The notes under the pieces were generated by a model. The model saw nothing but the letters and a program-made list of their open reading frames with translations. It ran no database searches and had not been told where the DNA came from. A stretch of DNA of 6,572 bases from DATDMG01 sp036518955 (GTDB lineage: Bacteria; Actinomycetota; Actinomycetes; Actinomycetales; Kineosporiaceae). A program made the position numbers and the translations under genes. Within the stretch, counting starts at the first letter, position 1. Every line of letters begins with the position of its first letter. The DNA lies in the NCBI GenBank assembly GCA_036518955.1, contig DATDMG010000333.1, forward strand, positions 1 through 6,572. Reading direction: 5' to 3'. This document shows positions 1 to 6,253 of this stretch, one piece after another.

Positions 1-642
1 GGTGACCTGGCCGAGGTGTACGCGGTGTGGGGCGGCTACGCCTACGGGCGCGGGCTGGACGGCGCCCCCGCCCGTGGGGAGATGGAGCGCGCGTTCCGGC
101 GGATCGCCGTCGCGGCCAAGAACCAGGACACCCGCGAGCACGACATCGTCGACTCGGACGACTACTTCCAGTACCACGGCGGGATGGTCGCGATGGTCCG
201 CCATCTCACCGGGCACAACCCGGCGGCCTACGTGGGCGACTCCGCCATGCCGCACGACGTGCGCACCCGGACCCTGGCGGAGGAGACGCACCGGGTGTTC
301 CGCGCCCGGGTGGTCAACCCGCGGTGGATCGGCGCGATGCAGCGGCACGGATACAAGGGCGCCTTCGAACTGGCGGCCACGGTGGACTACCTGTTCGGGT
401 ACGACGCGACCGCGGGAGTCGTCGACGACTGGATGTACGAGCAGCTCGTCGCCGCCTACCTGGCCGACCCGGGGGTGCGCGAGTTCCTCGAGCGGTCCAA
501 CCCGTGGGCGTTGCGCGGGATGGCCGAGCGGCTGCTCGAGGCTGCCGACCGCGGCCTGTGGGCCGCTCCCCGGCCGGAGACGCTGGACCTGCTGCGCGAG
601 CTGTACCTGGCCAGCGAGGGAGATCTGGAGGCGCGGCCGTGA
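1..642 (+). CDS. cobN: CobN, large subunit of aerobic cobaltochelatase (C-terminal 213 residues, 5' truncated)
   Basis: CobN is the porphyrin-binding large subunit (ChlH/BchH-like) of the ATP-dependent chelatase that inserts Co2+ into hydrogenobyrinic acid a,c-diamide in the cytoplasm. Frame 1 is open from the window edge to TGA at 640-642. The fragment shows conserved C-terminal CobN blocks: NQDTREHDIVDSDDYFQYHGG at residues 41-61 of the fragment, the GDS-x-MP segment that follows, RARVVNPRWI at about 101-110, HGYKGAFELA starting at 116, then a DYLFGYDATAGVVDDWMYE stretch and an NPWAL block. These are the hallmark end of the CobN/magnesium chelatase H family. Full-length CobN is about 1200 residues or more, so roughly four fifths lies upstream and the true start is not visible. 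The last codons overlap the next gene by 4 bases (GTGA), which links it to the AAA+/VWA partner. ChlH is a less likely alternative, because the surrounding genes are all for corrin synthesis. Confidence 0.95.
   Translation, partial: GDLAEVYAVWGGYAYGRGLDGAPARGEMERAFRRIAVAAKNQDTREHDIVDSDDYFQYHGGMVAMVRHLTGHNPAAYVGDSAMPHDVRTRTLAEETHRVFRARVVNPRWIGAMQRHGYKGAFELAATVDYLFGYDATAGVVDDWMYEQLVAAYLADPGVREFLERSNPWALRGMAERLLEAADRGLWAAPRPETLDLLRELYLASEGDLEARP
627..631 (+). promoter_or_regulatory. Shine-Dalgarno of the chelatase AAA+/VWA gene
   Basis: GGAGG lies 7 bases before the GTG at 639, inside the last codons of cobN. It fixes GTG 639 as the start although the same frame is open far upstream. The start gives an N-terminus (VTNPSGYPFSAVLG) that matches the usual ChlI/ChlD beginning. 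Confidence 0.8.
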
Positions 643-2696
643 CCAACCCGTCCGGTTACCCGTTCAGCGCCGTCCTCGGCATGGACGACATGCGTCTGGC
701 GCTGTTGCTCAATGCGGTCTCCCCGGCGATCGGCGGGGTGCTCGTGCGGGGCGAGAAGGGGACGGCGAAGTCGACCGCCGTGCGCGCGCTGGCGGCGCTG
801 CTCCCGCCGGTGCGGGTGGTCGCGGGCTGCCGGTTCGGCTGCGACCCGGACGACCCCGACCCGGTCTGCCCGGACGGCCCGCACCGGACACCCGTTGCCG
901 ACGTCCGTCCGGCCCGGCTCGTCGAGCTGCCGGTCGGCGCCGCGGAGGACCGGGTCGCCGGGTCGCTGGACCTGGAGCGGGCGCTGCGCGAAGGGGTCCG
1001 GGCCTTCGAGCCGGGCCTGCTCGCGGCGGCCCACCGCGGCCTGCTGTACGTCGACGAGGTGAACCTCCTGCACGACCACCTGGTCGACCTGTTGCTGGAC
1101 GCCGCCGCGATGGGCCGCGCGCACGTCGAGCGCGAGGGCGTCTCGGTGAGCCATGCGGCCCGGTTCCTGCTGGTGGGCACCATGAACCCGGAGGAGGGCG
1201 AGCTGCGCCCGCAGCTGCTGGACCGGTTCGGACTCACGGTCGAGGTGCGGGCGAGCCGGGATCCTGCGGTGCGCGCCGAGGTGGTGCGCCGCCGCCTCGC
1301 CGCGGACACCGACCCGGTGGCGTTCGCCGCCCGCTGGCAGGCGGAGGACTCCCGGATCGCCGCCCAGGTCGCCGCCGCCCGAGCGGTGCTGCCGTCGGTG
1401 ATCCTGCCGGACGCCGCCCTCCGGCAGATCGCGGAGGTGTGCGCGAGCTTCGACGTCGACGGGATGCGTGCCGACATCGTCACCGCCCGCGCCGCCTCCG
1501 CGCACGCAGCGTGGTGCGGGCGCGACGTGGTGACGGCCGAGGACATCCGGGTGGCCGCCCGGTTGGCCCTGCCGCACCGCCGACGCCGGACCCCGTTCGA
1601 GGAACCCGGCCTGGACGAGCAGCAGCTCGACGAGGCCCTGCAGCGGGCGGCCGCCGAGAACTCCGGCCCGGACCCGGACCGTGACCCGGACCGTGACCCG
1701 GACCCGGACCGTGACCCGGACCCGGAGGGCGGCGGCCCGGGCGGGTCGCACCCGACCGATCCGGCGGCGCAGCCGGGCACCGGAACACCTCCACCCTCCC
1801 CGAGCGCCGGCCCGGAGGACTCCCGGAGTGCCGGCCGGGGCGAGCCGCCCGCGGTCCCGGCGGTGCCCCCGGGCCGGGCCAGGCTGCTGACCGCGCGCGG
1901 GCTCGGCGAGGGGACGCCCGGCCGGCGGTCGCCGGCGCGCACCGGGTTCGGCCGGACGACGTCGGCGGTCACCCCGCGCGCCGGGGCCCGGGCGTCGAGC
2001 CTGCACCTGCCGGCCACGATCCGGGCCGCGGCCCCCGAGCAGGCCCGCCGGGGCCGGCCGGCCGGCGGGCCGCTGCGCCTGCGGCCCGGCGACGTCCGTG
2101 AGGCGGTGCGCGAGGGCCGCGAGGGCAACCTCGTGCTGTTCGTCGTCGACGCGTCCGGCTCGATGGGCGCGCGGCGCCGGATGGAGGCCGTCAAGGGCGC
2201 CGTCCTCGCCCTGCTCACCGATGCCTACCAGCGCCGGGACACGGTCGGTTTGATCGCCTTTCGCGGGGCGGGGGCCGAGCTGGTGCTGCCCGCGACGTCG
2301 TCCGTGGAGGCCGCCGTGGCCCGGCTGCGCCGGCTGCCGACCGGCGGCCGTACCCCGCTCGCCGAGGGTCTGCTCGTGGCCCGGGAGCACCTGCGGGTGC
2401 AGCGGTTGCGCGATCCCCGGCGGCGGCCGTTGCTCGTCGTGGTGACGGACGGCCGGGCGACGGCCGGTCCGGCTCCGCTGCCGCAGGCCCGGCGCGCGGC
2501 CTGGGTGCTGGCCGCCGAGCAGGTGGACGCCGTCGTCGTCGACTGCGAGACCGGGCCGGTCCGGCTCGGGCTCGCCGCGGACCTCGCCGTCCACCTCGGG
2601 GCCGAGCACCTGCCGCTCGGTGAGGTGACCGTCGAGAGTCTCACCGCCGCCGTCCGGGCGGAGCGGCGACCCACCAGACGAAGGAGTGTGGCCTGA
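639..2696 (+). CDS. ChlI/ChlD-type AAA+ and VWA chelatase subunit (cobaltochelatase motor, 685 aa)
   Basis: This is likely the ATPase partner of CobN, standing in for CobS plus CobT. Many actinobacteria use a protein of this kind, usually annotated as magnesium chelatase. The N-terminal AAA+ domain (about 1-330) has Walker A GEKGTAKST at 38-46, a cysteine-bearing insert (C64, C68, C77), Walker B LLYVDE at 135-140 followed by VNLL, a sensor-1-like GTMNP with N183, and LLDRFG at 193-198 carrying the arginine (R196). A Pro/Asp/Gly-rich linker runs from about 344 to 450 and begins with a tandem DP/DR repeat. The C-terminal VWA domain starts near 500 and has a complete MIDAS set: D504-x-S506-x-S508, T572, D604. 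The block before it (SLHLPATIRAAAPEQ) is the standard ChlD approach to the VWA domain. The start is GTG 639 with a GGAGG 7 bases upstream, and it overlaps cobN by 4 bases. No separate ChlI or CobS gene is seen in the window. A photosynthetic magnesium chelatase role is unlikely in this context. Confidence 0.93.
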   Translation: MTNPSGYPFSAVLGMDDMRLALLLNAVSPAIGGVLVRGEKGTAKSTAVRALAALLPPVRVVAGCRFGCDPDDPDPVCPDGPHRTPVADVRPARLVELPVGAAEDRVAGSLDLERALREGVRAFEPGLLAAAHRGLLYVDEVNLLHDHLVDLLLDAAAMGRAHVEREGVSVSHAARFLLVGTMNPEEGELRPQLLDRFGLTVEVRASRDPAVRAEVVRRRLAADTDPVAFAARWQAEDSRIAAQVAAARAVLPSVILPDAALRQIAEVCASFDVDGMRADIVTARAASAHAAWCGRDVVTAEDIRVAARLALPHRRRRTPFEEPGLDEQQLDEALQRAAAENSGPDPDRDPDRDPDPDRDPDPEGGGPGGSHPTDPAAQPGTGTPPPSPSAGPEDSRSAGRGEPPAVPAVPPGRARLLTARGLGEGTPGRRSPARTGFGRTTSAVTPRAGARASSLHLPATIRAAAPEQARRGRPAGGPLRLRPGDVREAVREGREGNLVLFVVDASGSMGARRRMEAVKGAVLALLTDAYQRRDTVGLIAFRGAGAELVLPATSSVEAAVARLRRLPTGGRTPLAEGLLVAREHLRVQRLRDPRRRPLLVVVTDGRATAGPAPLPQARRAAWVLAAEQVDAVVVDCETGPVRLGLAADLAVHLGAEHLPLGEVTVESLTAAVRAERRPTRRRSVA
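1671..1724 (+). repeat. Tandem hexamer repeat in the chelatase linker
   Basis: Nine consecutive in-frame hexamers of two types occur here: A = GACCCG (Asp-Pro) and B = GACCGT (Asp-Arg), in the order A B A B A A B A A. They encode an alternating Asp-Pro/Asp-Arg stretch that opens the linker between the AAA+ and VWA domains. Because the units are whole codons, gain or loss of copies would change linker length without breaking the frame. Each B unit followed by GAC creates a TGA in the -1 frame (1682-1684, 1694-1696, 1712-1714). Confidence 0.95.
2681..2686 (+). promoter_or_regulatory. Shine-Dalgarno of cobO
   Basis: AAGGAG sits 9 bases before ATG 2696, within the final codons of the preceding chelatase gene. 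It supports the ATG that shares its A with the upstream TGA (TGATG). Confidence 0.8.
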
Positions 2697-3316
2697 TGCC
2701 GCAGGGCAAGCCGCTCGCCGAGGCCGTCCCGGTCGACGGGCTCACCACGAGGCAACGCCGCAACGCCCCGATCCTCGCCGTCCACACCGGCGAGATGAAG
2801 GGCAAGTCCACCGCCGCCTTCGGGATGGCGTTGCGGGCCTGGAACGCCGGGTTCAGGGTGGCGGTGTTCCAGTTCGTCAAGAGCGCGAAGTGGCGGGTCG
2901 GCGAGGAGGCCGCGTTCCGGGCCCTGGGCCGGGTGCACGACGAGACCGGCGAGGGCGGTCCCGTCGAGTGGCACAAGATGGGCGAGGGCTGGTCCTGGAC
3001 GCGCAAGGCGGGCACCGAGGCCGACCACGCCGCCGCCGCGCTCGAGGGGTGGCGGGAGATCCAGCGCCGGCTCGCCGCCCAGCGGCACGACTTCTACGTC
3101 CTCGACGAGTTCACCTACCCGATGTCCTGGGGGTGGGTGGACATCGACGAGGTGGTGGCCACGTTGCGGGAGCGGCCGGGCACCCAGCACGTCGTCGTCA
3201 CCGGCCGGAACGCCGACCCGCGCCTGATCGAGGCGGCCGACCTGGTCGCCGCACTCAGCAAGGTCAAGCACCCGATGGACGTCGGCCGCAAGGGGCAGAA
3301 GGGGATCGAATGGTGA
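2696..3316 (+). CDS. cobO: CobO, corrinoid (cob(I)yrinic acid a,c-diamide) adenosyltransferase
   Basis: It transfers the 5'-deoxyadenosyl group of ATP to Co(I) of the corrinoid, the step after cobalt insertion; it belongs to the BtuR/CobA/CobO family. At 206 residues it is the normal family length. The N-terminal MPQGKPL and TTRQRRN segments resemble actinobacterial CobO. The P-loop is GEMKGKST at residues 32-39, followed by AAFGMALRAWNAG. Other visible family blocks are FQFVKSAKWRVGEE, VEWHKMGEGWSW, FYVLDEFTYPM with the acidic pair D137-E138, VVVTGRNADPRLIEAADLV, and the C-terminal KVKHPMD...GQKGIEW. Two positions look unusual: Met34 where a Gly is common in the P-loop, and Ala185-Ala186 where the family usually has Thr/Ser-Glu after ADLV. 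The gene overlaps its upstream neighbour by one base and its downstream neighbour by up to seven. Its place beside the chelatase matches the biochemical order. Confidence 0.96.
   Translation: MPQGKPLAEAVPVDGLTTRQRRNAPILAVHTGEMKGKSTAAFGMALRAWNAGFRVAVFQFVKSAKWRVGEEAAFRALGRVHDETGEGGPVEWHKMGEGWSWTRKAGTEADHAAAALEGWREIQRRLAAQRHDFYVLDEFTYPMSWGWVDIDEVVATLRERPGTQHVVVTGRNADPRLIEAADLVAALSKVKHPMDVGRKGQKGIEW
3299..3304 (+). promoter_or_regulatory. Shine-Dalgarno of cobB
   Basis: AAGGGG lies 5 bases before ATG 3310 and 8 bases before the in-frame GTG 3313. The spacing is compatible with either codon, so it does not settle the start between these two. Confidence 0.65.
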
Positions 3317-4713
3317 CCCTGCCCCGGTTCGTGGTCGCCGCACCGGCCAGTGGGTCCGGCAAGACGACGATCGCCACCGGGCTGATGGCCGCGCTGGCCC
3401 GGCGCGGTCTGGCGGTGAGCCCGCACAAGGTCGGGCCCGACTACATCGACCCCGGCTACCACGCCCTGGCCTGCGGCCGCCCCGGGCGCAACCTCGACCC
3501 TTGGCTGGTCGGCGAGGAGCGGGTCGCGCCGCTGCTGCTGCACGGTGCGCGCATCCCGGCGCCCGCGGACGTCGCGGTCGTCGAGGGCGTGATGGGTCTG
3601 TTCGACGGCGCCTCGCCGCGGCCCGGCCTGCCGGCGGGATTCGCCTCGACCGCCCACGTCGCCCGGCTGGTCGACGCGCCGGTGCTCGTCGTCCTCGACA
3701 CCCGGTCCCAGGCGCGGACGGCCGCGGCCGTCGTCCTCGGGCTGCGCGCCTTCGACCCGGCTGTGCGCCTGGGCGGCGTCGTGCTCAACCGGGTCGGCTC
3801 CGCCGACCACGAGCGTGGCCTGCGCGAGGCGATGGCCGAGATCGGCGTGCCGGTGCTCGGTGCCCTCCCTCGCCGCGACGTGGTCGCCGCCCCGTCACGC
3901 CACCTCGGGCTGGTGCCGGTGGCCGAGCGGGCACCCGAGTCGCGAGCCGTCGTGGACGCGCTCGCCGATCTCGTCGAGTCCGCCGTGGACGTCGACGCCG
4001 TGCTGGCGCTCGCCCGCACCGCGCCGCCGCTGGACGTCGAGCCGTGGGACGCCGTGGCGGAGGTGGGTGGCACGGCCACCGGCGACCGGCCGGTGGTGGC
4101 GGTCGCCGGGGGCGCGGCTTTCACGTTCGGCTACGCCGAGACGGTCGAGCTGCTCGCCGCGGCCGGCGCGCGCGTCATCGGGTTCGACCCGCTGGCCGAC
4201 CCCGGGCTGCCGGCCGGAACCCGCGGAGTCGTCATCGGCGGCGGTTTCCCGCAGGTGCATGCCGAGGCGCTGGCCGCGAACGCGGGGCTGCGCGCCGACC
4301 TGGCGGCCTTCGAGGGGCCGCTGGTCGCCGAGTGCGCGGGCCTGCTGTACCTGGGTGAGAGCCTGGACGGGGTGCCGATGGCCGGTCGCCTCCCGGTGCG
4401 TTCGGCGATGACGGCGCGGCTCACCCTGGGTTACCGCGAGGCGCGCGCGGACGCCGCGTCCTGCCTGGGCGAGCCCGGCCGAGTGGTGCGCGGGCACGAG
4501 TTCCACCGCACCGCGACGGACCCTGCCCACGGTGCGTCCGCGGCCTGGCACTGGGACGGTGCCCGGCACGGGTTCGTCGCCGACGGCGGCCTGGTGCACG
4601 CCTCGTACCTGCACACCCACTGGGCGGGGGAGCCGGCGGCGGCGGGCCGGTTCGTCGCGGCGTGCACCGCCGGCGGCACCAGCGGCGACGGCGCGGACGG
4701 GAGGGCGGCGTGA
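3310..4713 (+). CDS. cobB: CobB, hydrogenobyrinic acid a,c-diamide synthase (glutamine-hydrolysing)
   Basis: It amidates the a and c carboxylates of hydrogenobyrinic acid using ATP and glutamine, giving the substrate of CobN. At 467 residues it fits the CobB/CbiA family. The N-terminal synthetase domain has the P-loop ASGSGKTT at 13-20 and the block PHKVGPDYIDPGYH at 38-51, followed by NLDPW and VVEGVMGLFDG. The C-terminal class I-like glutamine amidotransferase domain begins near 261 (PVVAVAGG), contains GGGFPQVHAEALAAN, the nucleophile C342 in AECAGLLYLG, GHEFHRT, and the SYLHTHW motif with H435 and H437, one of which is expected to be the catalytic histidine. ATG 3310 overlaps cobO by 7 bases; GTG 3313 would shorten the protein by one residue and give the same GTGA overlap seen at four other junctions. 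CbiA, acting on cobyrinic acid, is the close alternative; CobN next door favours the hydrogenobyrinic substrate. Confidence 0.96.
   Translation: MVTLPRFVVAAPASGSGKTTIATGLMAALARRGLAVSPHKVGPDYIDPGYHALACGRPGRNLDPWLVGEERVAPLLLHGARIPAPADVAVVEGVMGLFDGASPRPGLPAGFASTAHVARLVDAPVLVVLDTRSQARTAAAVVLGLRAFDPAVRLGGVVLNRVGSADHERGLREAMAEIGVPVLGALPRRDVVAAPSRHLGLVPVAERAPESRAVVDALADLVESAVDVDAVLALARTAPPLDVEPWDAVAEVGGTATGDRPVVAVAGGAAFTFGYAETVELLAAAGARVIGFDPLADPGLPAGTRGVVIGGGFPQVHAEALAANAGLRADLAAFEGPLVAECAGLLYLGESLDGVPMAGRLPVRSAMTARLTLGYREARADAASCLGEPGRVVRGHEFHRTATDPAHGASAAWHWDGARHGFVADGGLVHASYLHTHWAGEPAAAGRFVAACTAGGTSGDGADGRAA
4700..4704 (+). promoter_or_regulatory. Shine-Dalgarno of cobI
   Basis: GGAGG within a longer G-rich stretch (4699-4705) lies 5 bases before GTG 4710. 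It selects this GTG over the further-upstream ATG at 4662, which would add an Arg-rich, non-homologous leader. Confidence 0.75.
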
Positions 4714-5441
4714 GGCTGGTCGGCGTCGGGATGGGTCCGGGCGACCCGGAGCTGGTCACGGTCAAGGCGGTCCGCGTGCTGCGCGAGGCGGACCGGGTCG
4801 TCGTCCCGGTGATGGCGGGGGCGCCGGAGGGGACCGGCCGCGCCGAGGCGACCGTGCTGGCGCACCTCCCGCAGGCACCGCTGGTGCGGGCCCCGTTCGC
4901 GCTGGACGACACCGGTGGCGTCACCGCCCGCCGTGAGCAGGCCTGGGACGACGCCGCCCGGGTCGTGCTCGAACTCTTCGACCGCGGCGCCCGGCTGGTC
5001 GCCTTCGCCACGATCGGCGACCCGAACGTGTACTCCACCTTCCACTACCTGGCCCAGACCGTACGCGCCCGGCGCCCGGACGTCGAGACGGCCACCGTGC
5101 CCGGCATCACCGCCATGCAGGATCTGGCCGCCCGCAGCGGCACGGTGCTGTGCGAGGGCCGCGAGCCGCTCGTGCTGGTCCCGCTGACCGCCGGCCTGGA
5201 GACCTTCGAGGCGGCGCTCGCCGGGCCGGGAACGGTGGTGGCGTACAAGGGATGGCGTCGGATGGACGGCGTCCGCGCCGCGATCGAGCGCCACGGCCGG
5301 ACGGCGACCGCGATCGTCGGCTCCGGCCTCGGTCTGCCGGGCGAGCGAGTCGGGCCGCTCGCCGCGCTCGACGGGCCGCTGCCGTACCTGTCGACGGTCC
5401 TGGTGCCGCCGACCCGCGAGAGCCGGGGAGCGAAGCTGTGA
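4710..5441 (+). CDS. cobI: CobI, precorrin-2 C20-methyltransferase
   Basis: It methylates precorrin-2 at C20 with S-adenosylmethionine to give precorrin-3A, the entry step of the corrin-specific branch. At 243 residues it is a normal single-domain tetrapyrrole methylase. The first strand and glycine-rich loop read VRLVGVGMGPGDPELVTVKAV from residue 1. The GDP motif is at 103-105 within ATIGDPNVYSTFHYL, where the YSTF block is typical of CobI/CbiL, and VPGIT is at 130-134. The C-terminal part follows the family (YKGWRRMDG, then YLSTVLVPP). GTG 4710 was chosen because of the GGAGG 5 bases upstream and because homology starts there; it overlaps cobB by 4 bases. In several actinobacteria CobI is fused to CobJ, but here it ends at 5441 and no CobJ follows. 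CbiL (cobalt-factor II methylase) is the alternative by fold; the CobN context favours CobI. Confidence 0.93.
   Translation: MRLVGVGMGPGDPELVTVKAVRVLREADRVVVPVMAGAPEGTGRAEATVLAHLPQAPLVRAPFALDDTGGVTARREQAWDDAARVVLELFDRGARLVAFATIGDPNVYSTFHYLAQTVRARRPDVETATVPGITAMQDLAARSGTVLCEGREPLVLVPLTAGLETFEAALAGPGTVVAYKGWRRMDGVRAAIERHGRTATAIVGSGLGLPGERVGPLAALDGPLPYLSTVLVPPTRESRGAKL
5425..5430 (+). promoter_or_regulatory. Shine-Dalgarno of cobM
   Basis: GGGGAG lies 7 bases before GTG 5438 and supports that start over in-frame codons further upstream, which fall inside cobI. Confidence 0.7.
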
Positions 5442-6253
5442 CGACCGGGAAGATCTGGTTCGTCGGGGCCGGGCCGGGGGCCGCGGACCTGCTCACGCTG
5501 CGCGCCGTCCGGGCGATCGGCGAGGCCGACGTGGTGGTCTGGGCGGCGTCGCTGGTGCAGGCCGACGTGCTGGACCACGCCCGGCCCGGGGCCGAGATCA
5601 TCGACAGCTCGCAGCTGGCGATGGAGGGCGTGCTGCCGGTCTACCAGCGGGCGGCCCGGGACGGCCTGACCGTGGCCCGCATCCACTCCGGCGACCCGGC
5701 GCTGTGGGGGGCGGTCCAGGAGCAGCTCGACCGCTGCGTCGAGCTGGGCCTGGCCGTGGAGGTCGTGCCCGGGGTCTCCGCGTTCAGCGCCGTCGCCGCG
5801 GCGGTCCGGCGGGAACTGACGATCCCGCAGGTGGCACAGTCCGTGGTGCTCACCCGGCTGGAGGGCGGCAAGACGCCGATGCCGCCGGGGGAGAGCGTGC
5901 GCGAGTTCGCCCGGCACGGGACGACGATGGCCGTGTTCCTCTCCGCGGCCCGCTCCGGGCAGCTGGCCGCCGAGCTGGCCGCGGGCGGCTACCCGCCGGA
6001 CACCCCGGTCGTCGTGGCCTACCGGGCGACCTGGCCGGACGAGCTCGTCGTCCGCTGCACCCTCGCCGAGCTGGAGGCCACCGTGAAGCGGCACAAGCTG
6101 TGGAAGCACACGCTGTTCCTCGTCGGCCCGGCGCTGGCCGCCGGTGGGACCCGCTCGCACCTGTACCACCCCGGGCACTTCCATACCTTCCGCCGCGCCG
6201 ACGCCCGCGCGCGCGCGGCGCTGCGGGCGTCGTCCACCCAGGAGGGACCGTGA
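5438..6253 (+). CDS. cobM: CobM, precorrin-4 C11-methyltransferase
   Basis: It transfers a methyl group from S-adenosylmethionine to C11 of precorrin-4, giving precorrin-5. At 271 residues it is close to family length, with a short Ala/Arg-rich tail after the core. The glycine loop is VGAGPGAADLLT at 9-20, SGDPALWG is at 84-91, and VPGVSAF is at 110-116. The later blocks are diagnostic of CobM/CbiF: ELTIPQVAQSVVLTR, GKTPMPPGE, TMAVFLSA, and VVAYRATWPDELVVRCTL near the C-terminus. GTG 5438 overlaps the cobI stop as GTGA and has a GGGGAG 7 bases upstream. CbiF, the anaerobic counterpart acting on cobalt-precorrin-4, cannot be excluded by fold, but the CobN-type chelatase in the same block argues for the late-cobalt pathway. 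Confidence 0.95.
   Translation: MTTGKIWFVGAGPGAADLLTLRAVRAIGEADVVVWAASLVQADVLDHARPGAEIIDSSQLAMEGVLPVYQRAARDGLTVARIHSGDPALWGAVQEQLDRCVELGLAVEVVPGVSAFSAVAAAVRRELTIPQVAQSVVLTRLEGGKTPMPPGESVREFARHGTTMAVFLSAARSGQLAAELAAGGYPPDTPVVVAYRATWPDELVVRCTLAELEATVKRHKLWKHTLFLVGPALAAGGTRSHLYHPGHFHTFRRADARARAALRASSTQEGP
6240..6245 (+). promoter_or_regulatory. Shine-Dalgarno of cobL
   Basis: AGGAGG, the strongest ribosome binding match in the window, lies 4 bases before GTG 6250. It supports a GTG start within the cobM stop (GTGA). Confidence 0.75.

Noticed and set aside
2..1684. 560-codon plus-strand open frame spanning the cobN/chelatase boundary.
   Set aside because: It crosses two real genes in a different frame and its composition is low-complexity. 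Only its terminal stop is of interest, as the -1 frame stop discussed in the findings.
2045..2080. Palindrome-rich GGCC/CCGG stretch that could form a hairpin or terminator.
   Set aside because: It lies inside coding sequence before the VWA domain, has no T-run, and is explained by Gly/Arg/Pro/Ala codons.
456..2609. Very long antisense open frame opposite the chelatase gene (about 717 codons), and similar long minus-strand frames elsewhere.
   Set aside because: High-GC coding DNA keeps antisense and alternative frames free of stops. The translations are Arg/Pro/Gly/Ala-rich with no recognisable family blocks, while the plus-strand gene shows clear domains.
6206..6217. Alternating CG run of 12 bases near the cobM 3' end, a possible Z-DNA or slippage site.
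   Set aside because: It encodes part of an Ala/Arg-rich tail, is short, and such runs are expected in DNA of this composition.
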